From assembly GCA_045636145.1 (NCBI GenBank), contig JAZTWV010000004.1, forward strand, positions 1-28,999: a DNA stretch of 28,999 nucleotides, in the 5' to 3' direction. A model generated the notes under the pieces. That model was given only the letters and a program-made list of their open reading frames with translations, was not told the origin of the DNA and did no database searches. Made by a program: the position numbers and the translations under genes. Shown here piece after piece: positions 1 to 8,282 of the stretch. How positions within the stretch are numbered: the first letter of the stretch is position 1; every line of letters begins with the position of its first letter. This stretch comes from Flemingiibacterium sp045636145. Lineage in GTDB: Bacteria > Bacillota > Clostridia > Oscillospirales > CAG-272.

Positions 1-1
1 T

Positions 2-86
2 GGGAGCGTTCCCGAGCGGCCAAAGGGGGCAGACTGTAAATCTGTTGTCAGTGACTTCGGTGGTCCGAATCCACCCGCTCCCACCA
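2..86 (+). tRNA. tRNA-Tyr (anticodon GTA)
   Basis: This is a class II tRNA with a long variable arm. The seven-base acceptor stem pairs positions 2-8 with 76-82, followed by discriminator A83 and an encoded CCA at 84-86. The anticodon loop CTGTAAA gives anticodon GTA, which reads Tyr codons. The gene starts at the second base of the window, so any promoter or upstream tRNA lies outside it. Confidence 0.96.
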
Positions 87-91
87 AAAAT

Positions 92-114
92 CCCACGCGT
101 TAGCGTGGGTTTTT
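92..114 (+). terminator. Intrinsic terminator of tRNA-Tyr
   Basis: A perfect seven-base stem (CCCACGC / GCGTGGG) with the loop GTTA is followed by a run of five T. It begins six bases after the tRNA CCA end and closes that transcription unit. Confidence 0.9.
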
Positions 115-118
115 ACTT

Positions 119-146
119 TTTCACTTTTCACTCTTCACTTTTCACT
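119..146 (+). repeat. Four tandem heptamers (TTTCACT type)
   Basis: Four consecutive seven-base units TTTCACT, TTTCACT, CTTCACT, TTTCACT run from 119 to 146. Two units of the complementary type (AATGAAG, AGTGAAG) occur at 181-194, so the two clusters can pair weakly. The repeat lies in the non-coding stretch between the tRNA and the next gene. No gene is visible in 115-300. Confidence 0.75.
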
Positions 147-303
147 GATTCCGTGGGATTTTTGGAAAGTTATAGGTAATAATGAAGAGTGAAGAGGTGT
201 AGTTGATTTTGCTTCTCAAGCGATGATGCCATTCGGGCAGTTCAGCGGAGAACACAGCAAATTATTTCACCAAATAACAGAGGTTTTTTAGCGAGGTATA
301 AAC

Positions 304-1083
304 GTGAGGGCAAATTACCATACCCATACATTCCGCTGCCGCCATGCGGTTGGCACCGAGCGGGAATACATCGAAACCGCCATTGCACGCGGACTGACAA
401 CCTTAGGCTTCGCCGACCACTGTCCGCAGATTTTTCCAACCGACGACTATTATTCAAACTTCCGTATGTACCCACAGGAGCTTGAAGGCTATTTTAAAAC
501 GCTTAGTTCCCTGAGAGATGAATACAAAAAGGAAATCGACATTAAAATAGGGCTTGAAACCGAATACTATCCGGAAATTTTTCCGAAATTTCTGGATTTT
601 ATCTCACCGTATGATTTCGACTACCTGATACTCGGTCAGCATTACATTGACAATGAGTACGATACCCACATATATTCTGGTTTTGTGCACAGTGAAGAAG
701 AATATCTGAAAAGATACGTTGACCAAATACTTGAAGCTATAAGCACAGGAAAATTCTCGTATATTGCCCATCCCGACCTTTTCCCATTTGACGGGGATGA
801 TGAAACATGGAAAAAACACTATCTCCGCCTTTGCGAGGGGGCAAAATCGAAAAAAATCCCTCTTGAAATCAACTTTCTCGGTCTTGCGAGTGGCAGACTC
901 TATCCCAGTGACAATTTTTTCGCTCTTGCCAAAAGTGTGGGTAATGATTTTATTCTCGGATGCGATGCCCATGAGCCGGACGCCATAATAAATCCGATTA
1001 CTTACGCAAAAATCAATGATTTTTGCGCAAAGCACGGTATTACGCCGCTTGAAGACATTGAGCTGAAAAAGCCGCTTGCGTAA
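304..1083 (+). CDS. hisJ: Histidinol-phosphatase, PHP family (HisJ-like)
   Basis: This 259-residue protein is a PHP-domain phosphoesterase of the size usual for HisJ/HisK histidinol-phosphate phosphatases, which remove phosphate from L-histidinol phosphate in histidine synthesis. The metal-binding signature is at the N-terminus (H6-T-H8, then H14) with D38-H39 further on, and later motifs include LGQHY near residue 111, AHPD near 156 and CDAHEP near 221. The start is a GTG at 304; a purine-rich site (AGCGAGG) precedes it. No other histidine genes are visible, so a more general PHP phosphatase is possible. It converges on tyrA with a shared terminator between them. Confidence 0.85.
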   Translation: MRANYHTHTFRCRHAVGTEREYIETAIARGLTTLGFADHCPQIFPTDDYYSNFRMYPQELEGYFKTLSSLRDEYKKEIDIKIGLETEYYPEIFPKFLDFISPYDFDYLILGQHYIDNEYDTHIYSGFVHSEEEYLKRYVDQILEAISTGKFSYIAHPDLFPFDGDDETWKKHYLRLCEGAKSKKIPLEINFLGLASGRLYPSDNFFALAKSVGNDFILGCDAHEPDAIINPITYAKINDFCAKHGITPLEDIELKKPLA

Positions 1084-1097
1084 ATCAAGTTAAACAT

Positions 1098-1129
1098 AAG
1101 CCTCACCGCACATTTTTGCGGTGAGGCTT
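1098..1129. terminator. Terminator hairpin between hisJ-like gene and tyrA
   Basis: A perfect 13-base stem (AAGCCTCACCGCA with its complement) encloses the loop CATTTT. It lies between two convergent genes. The stem ends in AAG/CTT, and T-rich sequence follows on the plus side (TTCTCT). It probably serves both directions, although neither T-run is long. Confidence 0.75.
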
Positions 1130-1132
1130 TCT

Positions 1133-1972
1133 CTATTCGCCTTTTATTTCATCGTTGATTCGGCTTCCGTCATAAAGAAGCTCTTCAAGACGTCCGGGGT
1201 CTCCATTTTTCATAGCGTCGGCATATTCAAGCAGATTGCCGGCAAGCCTTTCTATCTCAGAAACAAGACAATCACGGTTGTCCATAAACAGCTCGCTCCA
1301 CATTTTTGCGTTAAGATGCGCTACCCTTGTGAGGTCGCGGAAGCTTCCTGCGGAATAGCCGTTATGACGCCGCGCCGTGGGACTTTTAACATATGCGTTT
1401 GACAAAACATGAGCAAGCTGGGACGTATACGCGATTATTTCGTCATGCTCCTCGGCACTTGTAACGTTGACAGACGAAAAGCCGACAGCTTTAAAAAATT
1501 TCACGGCAAAATCAAGCCGCTCAACATCAATATCGGACGGCGGAACAAGTATCATGGTAGCATTTTTGTAAAGATTTTCTCTTGCCGCAGTGAAGCCGGA
1601 AAACTGCGTGCCTGCCATGGGATGACCGCCGATAAATGTAAATCCGTACTTCTCTGCCGCGCAAAATCCCACACTGCATACTGTACGTTTTACTCCGCCA
1701 AGGTCAAACACATAGGTCCTTTTATCTATCATGTGGGCGTTTTCTTTGATAAACTCCACGCTTATTCTGGGGTACGCCGCAAGAATGATAACATCGAACA
1801 TACCGAGCGGCGGCAGCTTATCTCCGCCGTCATCGCAGGCACCAACAAGTATCGCCTTACGAACAGAGTCCATGTCAACGTCATATCCGTACACATAATG
1901 CTCGGTATAATACTTGACAGCCTTCGCCATTGAGCCGCCGATAAGTCCGAGACCGCATATTAAAATCTTCAT
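1133..1972 (-). CDS. tyrA: Prephenate dehydrogenase
   Basis: This cytoplasmic enzyme of tyrosine synthesis oxidatively decarboxylates prephenate to 4-hydroxyphenylpyruvate with NAD(P)+. The 279-residue protein opens with a Rossmann nucleotide-binding loop, GLGLIGGS at residues 7-14, and has the family GGHPMAGT motif near residues 115-122 followed by a helical dimerisation domain. It is shorter than Bacillus TyrA and shows no C-terminal ACT domain, so tyrosine feedback control through ACT is probably absent. It is the last gene of the minus-strand run and begins 16 bases after murE stops, so co-transcription is likely even though the other genes concern the cell wall. Confidence 0.93.
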   Translation of the reverse strand: MKILICGLGLIGGSMAKAVKYYTEHYVYGYDVDMDSVRKAILVGACDDGGDKLPPLGMFDVIILAAYPRISVEFIKENAHMIDKRTYVFDLGGVKRTVCSVGFCAAEKYGFTFIGGHPMAGTQFSGFTAARENLYKNATMILVPPSDIDVERLDFAVKFFKAVGFSSVNVTSAEEHDEIIAYTSQLAHVLSNAYVKSPTARRHNGYSAGSFRDLTRVAHLNAKMWSELFMDNRDCLVSEIERLAGNLLEYADAMKNGDPGRLEELLYDGSRINDEIKGE

Positions 1973-1988
1973 TTTGAAACTTCCCTCG

Positions 1989-3479
1989 TTACTTTATCTT
2001 TGCAAGCTTAACAGCCGCCGCTGCCATTATTTCCTCACGCTCATCGTAATGGGTGAACTCGCCACAAATAAGCTGGTAGTCCTCGTGTCCCTTGCCTGCA
2101 AAAAGTATGCAGTCGCCATCTCTGGCATTGTCTATTGCATACCGCACTGCCTCACGGCGGTCAACTATCGAAACATACTGACACGGACTTGCCGCCACCG
2201 TCTTTTCGATATCCGCAATAATTTCCTCCGGCGGTTCATTATCCGGATTGTCGCTGGTGATTATGCAGAAATCCGCAAGAGAAGCCGCTACCTCGCCAAG
2301 CTCTGCACGACGGAGCTTGGTGCGTCCGCCAACCGAACCGAACAGCACAACAAGGCGTTTTGGCTGATAGCGGCGTATGGTTTCAAGCGCCGCACGCATG
2401 GACAGCTCATTATGTGCATAGTCCACTATGCACACAGCCCCCGGCAGTGCCTCCACAAGCTCAAATCTTCCCTTAACCGCAGATTTTTCAAGGGCGGTAC
2501 GAATAACATCTACGGGTATCTGCATACGCTGTGCCACCGATATTGCGGCAAGCGCGTTGTACACATTGAACTCTCCCGGCATACGAAGCTCGTATTCCGA
2601 CGAGCCGATAACGGTGTGACAGTTAAATACCGTTCCCAAAATATTACCGTGCTTCACAAGCCTTATACCGTCAGCATAAACATCGTGTGGCGCGGCTTTG
2701 TCGATTCCGTATGTGATATTTATGGAATGGGCATTCTTTACCATTTCGGGATAGTGAGTGTCATCGGAATTAAAAATTCCGTAGCGGCACTGTGCGAACA
2801 TCTGCGCCTTGCAGGACATATAATGTTCAAAGGTCGGATGCTCAACTCCGCCAATATGATCGGGTGAGAGATTAGTGAACACACCGATGTGGAAATGGAT
2901 TCCCACTATGCGGCGCATATAAACAGCCTGGCTTGATACTTCCATTACCGCGCAGGAAACGCCGCTCTCCACCATTTTCCGAAACGCCTTGTGGAGCTCG
3001 TAGCTCTCAGGCGTAGTATTTTTGGTAGGTGTTCTCTCACCGTTGATTACAATTCCCGTAGTGCCGATATAAGCGGTATTTATGCCGCCCTCGTTAAGTA
3101 TATCGGAAACGATTGACGCCGTGGTGGTTTTTCCCTTTGTGCCGGTGATGCCGATAACCATAAGGGAGCGCGCCGGATACTCAAAAAAGGCCGCCGAAGC
3201 AAGTGCCATTGCACTTCGGGTATCATCTGCTACAATTTGAACGGCATCCGCCGGAAGCTCCAAAGCCCTCTGTACCAAAAACACGCGGCATCCGCGCTCA
3301 TAAGCACCTTTGGCATAATTATGTCCGTCCGACACCGCACCGACGAGGCACGCAAACAAAACACCCTCACGAGCAATGCGTGAATCGTACACGATGTCTG
3401 ATATCTCAATATTTTCGTACTCTGCCCCACTTGGTGTCACTGTATATTCAAAGTCGGCAAGAATTTTTGAAAGCAACAT
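1989..3479 (-). CDS. murE: UDP-MurNAc-tripeptide synthetase (MurE)
   Basis: MurE adds the third residue, a diamino acid, to UDP-MurNAc-L-Ala-D-Glu in the cytoplasm. The 496 residues show the Mur ligase order: N-terminal UDP-substrate domain, ATP loop ITGTKGKTTT at 111-120, the lysine normally carbamylated at K224 (KAQMF), VDYAHN at 352-357, and a C-terminal domain with KGHEDY at 463-468. The motif that selects the diamino acid, DNPR in meso-DAP enzymes, reads DNPDNEPP from residue 410, so the DAP-binding Arg is Asp here. L-Lys or another diamino acid is therefore more likely as substrate; this is inference. The ribosome site AAGGAGAAG precedes the ATG, 33 bases downstream of the racemase gene. 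A MurE paralog with another substrate cannot be excluded. Confidence 0.92.
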   Translation of the reverse strand: MLLSKILADFEYTVTPSGAEYENIEISDIVYDSRIAREGVLFACLVGAVSDGHNYAKGAYERGCRVFLVQRALELPADAVQIVADDTRSAMALASAAFFEYPARSLMVIGITGTKGKTTTASIVSDILNEGGINTAYIGTTGIVINGERTPTKNTTPESYELHKAFRKMVESGVSCAVMEVSSQAVYMRRIVGIHFHIGVFTNLSPDHIGGVEHPTFEHYMSCKAQMFAQCRYGIFNSDDTHYPEMVKNAHSINITYGIDKAAPHDVYADGIRLVKHGNILGTVFNCHTVIGSSEYELRMPGEFNVYNALAAISVAQRMQIPVDVIRTALEKSAVKGRFELVEALPGAVCIVDYAHNELSMRAALETIRRYQPKRLVVLFGSVGGRTKLRRAELGEVAASLADFCIITSDNPDNEPPEEIIADIEKTVAASPCQYVSIVDRREAVRYAIDNARDGDCILFAGKGHEDYQLICGEFTHYDEREEIMAAAAVKLAKIK

Positions 3480-3512
3480 TAAAAAGCTTCTCCTTATGTG
3501 TTGACACCGGAA

Positions 3513-4232
3513 TTATATCATCCGGTCATATATGCTCTGCTTACCGCAGGCTTTTATTGTAGACAGTGCGAGACATTCAAGGGAATCCACATAGAATCCG
3601 CCAAGCTTCTCGCTCTTTTTTATAAGAGACAGCTCCGTGCATCCAAGCACCAGCCGCTCACATCCAAGGGATCTCATGCTGTGAGCTATCTCGTAAAAGC
3701 TCTCCATATTTGCAGGCTTGCCGCACTTTATCTGATCGTATATAAGCGACATCACACGCTCCTGCCGCTGTGCATCGGGTATCACGCATTCGATGTCGTG
3801 CTCACTGCAATACCGCTGATAGGTGTTGGAGTCAACAGTGCCGTCAGTGGCAAGCAAGCCGAAACGGCGCACGCCCTCCGATTTGAGGGCGTTTACCGTC
3901 TCGCCGATAATATTAAGTATAGGTACATCAACTACCTTAGCAAGCTCATCATAAAAATAATGTGCAGTATTGCAGGGGATGGCAATAAGATCAGCACCGA
4001 ACTGCTCCAATTTCTTTGCATCCGGTATCATGGCATCAAGGGGATTCTTATCTGATGTGCCTGTGATGAACGCCGTTCTGTCAGGCGTTGTGGCGCGGCT
4101 TGAAATCACGATATCAATATGATCCTGGTCACATTTGGCATCGGTAAGCGAGGTAAGAAGCTCATAGAAATACACCGTTGCCATAGGACCTACGCCACCA
4201 AGTATGCCAAGCAGTTTTTTATTCTTTTCCAT
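3513..4232 (-). CDS. Aspartate/glutamate racemase family protein, probably aspartate racemase
   Basis: This PLP-independent racemase interconverts L- and D-amino acids with two cysteines. The 239-residue protein carries GILGGVGPMAT at 9-19, the first catalytic cysteine in IPCNTAH (C87) and the second in LGCTEL (C198). GGxGP together with CNTAH resembles aspartate racemases more than MurI. The start is set at 4232 (MEKNKKLLG); the reading frame extends upstream to 4289 but those residues lie inside the preceding gene and are not family-like. The start overlaps the end of the ATP-grasp gene by 14 bases, which suggests coupled translation. The neighbouring D-aspartate-ligase-like gene suggests the job is to supply D-Asp for the wall. 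Confidence 0.9.
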   Translation of the reverse strand: MEKNKKLLGILGGVGPMATVYFYELLTSLTDAKCDQDHIDIVISSRATTPDRTAFITGTSDKNPLDAMIPDAKKLEQFGADLIAIPCNTAHYFYDELAKVVDVPILNIIGETVNALKSEGVRRFGLLATDGTVDSNTYQRYCSEHDIECVIPDAQRQERVMSLIYDQIKCGKPANMESFYEIAHSMRSLGCERLVLGCTELSLIKKSEKLGGFYVDSLECLALSTIKACGKQSIYDRMI

Positions 4233-5454
4233 AATACTTATTAAACTTTCCGTAATGATTGTATCCGTGCATCGCAAGGAAGAACACACGCATAGGATTC
4301 ATAAACGTGTCGGGGCGATACCATAAGGATGCTCCCGAATGTCCTGCCTTCACAAGTGCTTTAGCCTTTGCGGTCATATTTTTATCGCGGCAGTATTCAT
4401 ACACTACACCTTTAGGTACACTGTGCCAAAAGGCTTCTCTGTCGCAGAAATAAGTATCTCCGAGGTCGTTGCCGAGAACGAGATCCTCAACAATATACCG
4501 AGCCACGTTGCAGCCTGCCGTAGTTACATAGTTATTGCTTCTGCCAAGGCGCAGATTTATCTCAAACGCCCTGAATGTGTTGTCTCTGGCATCGTACTTG
4601 ATATCGAAATTGGAATATCCCACAAATCCTATATCTTCAAGATACTCCTTGAATTTTTCCATAAGCGGACGGTCACATTCGCTGATTATAGCACAGTGGT
4701 TTCCGAGTCCCTTCGGCGTATGCTCTTCAAGGAGCACATGACCGAGGCACATCATCTTTACCTTGCCGTTTTTATCGGAGTATGCGGTAAGTACACGCAT
4801 ATTGGAATCATCGCCGGGTATCATGTCCTGAAGGATTATCTTTTCGGGATAACCGGAGGCATAGATACGGCGTATGATTATTTCCGCCTCTCCTGCGGAG
4901 GAAGCAGTATAGACCTTTTTCATTCCCTCAAAAGGATGCTTCCAATATACGGCACTTGCAGACGGCTTTATTATGATGGGATATTCAAATCCAAGTGCCG
5001 CAGGATCAAGCACAGACGGGAAATCGGTGTCAGGCTCAACCACAGCGGTTTTGGGATAGAGAATCCCGAAACGGTCGCAGTCGGTGTAGAAATTTGCCTT
5101 GTATGCAAGTCTCTCAAACAGCTCTGCGCCAATATACGGCACTATATATTGAGGGCGCAGACGGTCTCCGTAGTGTATCAGCATATCCGCGTAGTCGTCT
5201 GTACATCCGAAGGCTATAAGAGTATCACCCTTGTGCTTCTCTGCAAAATCAAGCAGGGTCTTTACCATTACATCCGGATCGTCCAAATTTTCAACAGCAG
5301 TGAATTTTATGATTCTTGTGTATTTTGTAGCACCGATGGCGTATCGTCCGAAAGCATAGGATTTAACGCCATATTCCGCATGAAAGGCGCGCGCCACATT
5401 ATAGCAGTTAAGATCCGCGCCAAGCAGTACGGGAACAATTGCAGACTTCCCCAT
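4219..5454 (-). CDS. ATP-grasp ligase, D-aspartate ligase (Aslfm-like)
   Basis: The 411-residue protein belongs to the ATP-grasp ligases. It begins with a dinucleotide-like region (VPVLLGADLNCYNVARAF), the layout remembered for Enterococcus D-aspartate ligase, which attaches the beta-carboxyl of D-Asp to the epsilon-amino group of L-Lys in UDP-MurNAc-pentapeptide. ATP-grasp features are the nucleotide-binding strand YPIIIKPS near residue 155, a second segment IILQDMIPGDDSNMRV near 205, and metal ligands in the region FRAFEINLRLGRSN near 292. It lies between an asparagine synthetase-like gene and a racemase, the context expected for a D-Asp or D-Asn bridge. Another ATP-grasp carboxylate-amine ligase role is the alternative. 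Confidence 0.82.
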   Translation of the reverse strand: MGKSAIVPVLLGADLNCYNVARAFHAEYGVKSYAFGRYAIGATKYTRIIKFTAVENLDDPDVMVKTLLDFAEKHKGDTLIAFGCTDDYADMLIHYGDRLRPQYIVPYIGAELFERLAYKANFYTDCDRFGILYPKTAVVEPDTDFPSVLDPAALGFEYPIIIKPSASAVYWKHPFEGMKKVYTASSAGEAEIIIRRIYASGYPEKIILQDMIPGDDSNMRVLTAYSDKNGKVKMMCLGHVLLEEHTPKGLGNHCAIISECDRPLMEKFKEYLEDIGFVGYSNFDIKYDARDNTFRAFEINLRLGRSNNYVTTAGCNVARYIVEDLVLGNDLGDTYFCDREAFWHSVPKGVVYEYCRDKNMTAKAKALVKAGHSGASLWYRPDTFMNPMRVFFLAMHGYNHYGKFNKYYGKE

Positions 5455-5516
5455 TTTTATATTACCGTGCCCTCTTCGGGCTTCCTTTATTTGATATTAT
5501 GTTAAAACCTGCCGGA

Positions 5517-7358
5517 TCATGCCTCGGCGATGAAGAAACGGCGATACCATACAAGGAAAACATACACCGTCCAGATTCTGCGGCCGTTGTTGGCTTTACC
5601 GTTTTTGTGATCCGAAAGCAGCGTGACAAGCATATCGGTATCAAAGAACTGCTTTGCCGCATCGCTTTCAAATTCAGCCTTTACGAGGTTGTAATACCTG
5701 TCCTCGGTGAGCCAATGGCGTATCGGCACAGGGAATCCCATCTTCTTTCGGTCAGCCCACTCGTCAGGCAGTGTGCGGTTTGCCGCTTTTCTGAAAATAT
5801 ACTTGGTGTTTTTGCCGTTTATCTTGTATTCGTGCGGAAGAGCCTGAGCCTGCTCCATCACCTTTTTGTCAAGGAACGGCACGCGAAGCTCAAGGGAGCT
5901 TGCCATGCTCATTTTGTCCGCTTTAAGAAGAATGTCGCCCGGCATCCACAGATTAAGGTCAAGATACTGCTTCTTATCAAGCTCGCTCTTGTTTTTGACC
6001 CGTGCATATATGGGTGCGGTTATTTCCTTGGTTGACGGACCGTTACGGTACTCCGGCTTCAGAACACGCACTGCGTCCTTTTCATCCCACACCATAGCCT
6101 GTCCGATAAAATAATCCTCAGGATTGCCGCTTGACTTGATTATAAGATCATGCCCCTTGAAATAGGGCAGCTTCTTTGCCACAGCCGCCGCGGCAATGCG
6201 GATAAACTTCGGAAGCTTCTTGTATTTTTTCATTATGCCGGCTTCGTCATACCACTCGTATCCTGCATATATCTCGTCAGCACCCTCGCCCGAAAGCACC
6301 ACAGTAACGTGCTCCTTGGCAAGTTTTGCAAGAAAATACAGCGGCAGACAGGACGGGTTTGACTGCGGCTCGTCCATATAATACTGTATGTCAGAGAGCG
6401 CATCAAAGCACTCCTCAGAAGTGATCATTTTGCGGTAGTTTTCAACGCCAAGCTTGTCCGACAGCTCCTTGGCATAATCGGTCTCGTTGAATTTGTCATA
6501 ATCAAATCCCACGGAAAAGGTCTTGTCCGGCATGAGGCAGGCTGTGATATAGCTTGAATCAACGCCGCCGGAAAGGAACGAGCCAACCTTAACGTCGCTT
6601 ATTCGATGTGCATTTACCGATTCATGTACAGCCTTGTCTATCTCGTCAACGTATCTGTCAAAATCGCCGGGAATCTCCGTAAAATCCGCATCCCAATAAC
6701 GCTTTGTCCGAATACCGTCATTTTTATCAAGCTTCAGCGCAAAGCTGTGTGCCGGCGGAAGCTTGTAAACGCCCTCAAAGAATGTTTCGTCAAGAGCGGA
6801 ATATTGAAAGGTAAGATACGGACGGAGCGCATTTTTGTTGAGCTTTTTCTCAAACGCCGGATGCTCAAGGAACGCCTTTATTTCAGAGCCGAAAAGATAG
6901 TCGCCGCCTGCCGTTCTGTAATAATAGAACGGCTTTATGCCGAAAATATCCCTTGCGCCGTAGAAAATACGCCTGTTTTTATCATAGATAACGAACGCAT
7001 ACATACCGCGAAGATGAGAAGCAAGCTCCTCGCCCCATTTTTCATATCCGTGCACCAAAACCTCGGTATCCGAATCGGTTTTGAAGATATGTCCGTCAGC
7101 CAAAAGCTCCTCTTTAAGCTCCATAAAATTGTAAGTCTCGCCGTTGTAGACGATAACCACGCTTTCATCCTCGTTAAATATAGGCTGTGAGCCGCCCTCA
7201 AGGTCAATTATTGACAAACGGCGAAATCCCAGTGCTACATCATCATCTATGAACTCGCCTTCGGAATCGGGGCCGCGATGTACGATTCGCCCCATCATTT
7301 TGTTAAGTATTTCTTTTTTATGTTCAAGCTTCCCTGAGAAGCCTACAAATCCGCACAT
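5517..7358 (-). CDS. asnB: Glutamine-hydrolysing asparagine synthetase family (AsnB/AsnH)
   Basis: The 613-residue protein has an N-terminal class II glutaminase domain with nucleophile Cys2 (MCGFVGF), the arginine/glycine motif HRGPDSEG at 27-34 and YNGETYN at 71-77. A synthetase domain follows, with the PP-loop SGGVDSS at 263-269 and SGEGADE further on. Family members convert Asp to Asn with glutamine as nitrogen donor; some, such as AsnH of lactic acid bacteria, instead amidate D-Asp residues of the wall cross-bridge. Its place as first gene before the D-Asp ligase and racemase favours the second role, but plain Asn synthesis is not excluded. GGGAGATAAAAT precedes the ATG. The gap to the next gene is 62 bases. 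Confidence 0.92.
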   Translation of the reverse strand: MCGFVGFSGKLEHKKEILNKMMGRIVHRGPDSEGEFIDDDVALGFRRLSIIDLEGGSQPIFNEDESVVIVYNGETYNFMELKEELLADGHIFKTDSDTEVLVHGYEKWGEELASHLRGMYAFVIYDKNRRIFYGARDIFGIKPFYYYRTAGGDYLFGSEIKAFLEHPAFEKKLNKNALRPYLTFQYSALDETFFEGVYKLPPAHSFALKLDKNDGIRTKRYWDADFTEIPGDFDRYVDEIDKAVHESVNAHRISDVKVGSFLSGGVDSSYITACLMPDKTFSVGFDYDKFNETDYAKELSDKLGVENYRKMITSEECFDALSDIQYYMDEPQSNPSCLPLYFLAKLAKEHVTVVLSGEGADEIYAGYEWYDEAGIMKKYKKLPKFIRIAAAAVAKKLPYFKGHDLIIKSSGNPEDYFIGQAMVWDEKDAVRVLKPEYRNGPSTKEITAPIYARVKNKSELDKKQYLDLNLWMPGDILLKADKMSMASSLELRVPFLDKKVMEQAQALPHEYKINGKNTKYIFRKAANRTLPDEWADRKKMGFPVPIRHWLTEDRYYNLVKAEFESDAAKQFFDTDMLVTLLSDHKNGKANNGRRIWTVYVFLVWYRRFFIAEA

Positions 7359-7480
7359 ATTTTATCTCCCAAACGGAATTATTGTATCTGTACCATTATA
7401 TTGTACCACATTATTTTCAAAAAATAAAGAGGAACGGCACAAATTCTGAAAAAAATGCAAAAACGCCCATAAAACGCGCT

Positions 7481-8227
7481 TTAATCATCTGGAAAAACGG
7501 TCAGTTTTGTTTCTTTGTAGCCGTCAATGCCCGATTTTTGAAGCGCACCGAAGATACGGTGGCGAAGTCCCTTGTTATTTCGCTCAAGATTGGCAAGAAG
7601 TTGCTTCATGGACTCCCTCTCCGTGTTTTTGTCCGCAGGACAGGGGGATTCGATAACAGGAAGCGGATGACGGTTTACAAAATATCGCACGTCCTTCTCC
7701 TGGGCATAAATAAGCGGACGAATCATGGTAAGATCCTTTCGGGACAGATATGTGACCGGCGAAAAAGAGCCAAGCCGTCCCTCGTAGAAAAGATTAAGCA
7801 TAAACGTGTCCACAACATCGTCAAAATGATGCCCAAGCGCAAGCTTATTGCATCCCTGCCGCTTGCATTCATCGTGAAGAGCACCGCGTCGCATTTTTGC
7901 GCACAGCGAGCATGGATTCTTTTCTTTTCTCACGTCAAAAATTATCCTTGCAATCTGGGTCTTTGAAACCACATAAGGTATATCAAGCTCGTGGCACAAG
8001 GCTTCAATGGGGGAAAAATCCATTCCCTCAAAGCCCATATCCACAGTTATTGCAACAAGCTCAAATTTTTTCGGATAAAACCGTCTTAGCTCCGCCAAAG
8101 CGTAAAGAAGCGTCAGCGAGTCCTTCCCTGCCGATACGCCAACTCCTATACGGTCGCCGTCCTCTATCATTTGGTAGTCGTCAACAGCGCGGCGTGTAAA
8201 GCTGAGAATTCGTTTAATTTCTTTCAT
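7481..8227 (-). CDS. TtcA-like tRNA 2-thiolation / PP-loop ATPase
   Basis: This is a 248-residue N-type ATP pyrophosphatase of the TtcA/TilS superfamily. The PP-loop SAGKDS is at residues 32-37. A CxxC pair (C107, C110) and a third cysteine in SPCPAD (C197) match the arrangement that holds an iron-sulfur cluster in TtcA, which makes 2-thiocytidine at tRNA position 32. HHFDD at 134-138 is also typical. The family has many paralogs in Firmicutes, so the exact tRNA target is uncertain. It is divergent from the amidase gene, with 55 bases between start codons. Confidence 0.83.
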   Translation of the reverse strand: MKEIKRILSFTRRAVDDYQMIEDGDRIGVGVSAGKDSLTLLYALAELRRFYPKKFELVAITVDMGFEGMDFSPIEALCHELDIPYVVSKTQIARIIFDVRKEKNPCSLCAKMRRGALHDECKRQGCNKLALGHHFDDVVDTFMLNLFYEGRLGSFSPVTYLSRKDLTMIRPLIYAQEKDVRYFVNRHPLPVIESPCPADKNTERESMKQLLANLERNNKGLRHRIFGALQKSGIDGYKETKLTVFPDD

Positions 8228-8282
8228 ATATCGTCATCCATTCCGAATATAATGTAATGATTATTTGTTTTGGAGGTATACT

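Noticed and set aside
119..196. Possible CRISPR-like array
   Set aside because: The units are seven bases and directly abutting, with no spacers and no cas genes.
1914..2867. Long plus-strand open frame of 317 codons
   Set aside because: It lies entirely antisense to murE and tyrA, has no ribosome site and no family-like motifs; it is a shadow frame.
4339..5505. Plus-strand open frame of 388 codons
   Set aside because: It is antisense to the ATP-grasp gene, whose motifs and overlap with the racemase are clear.
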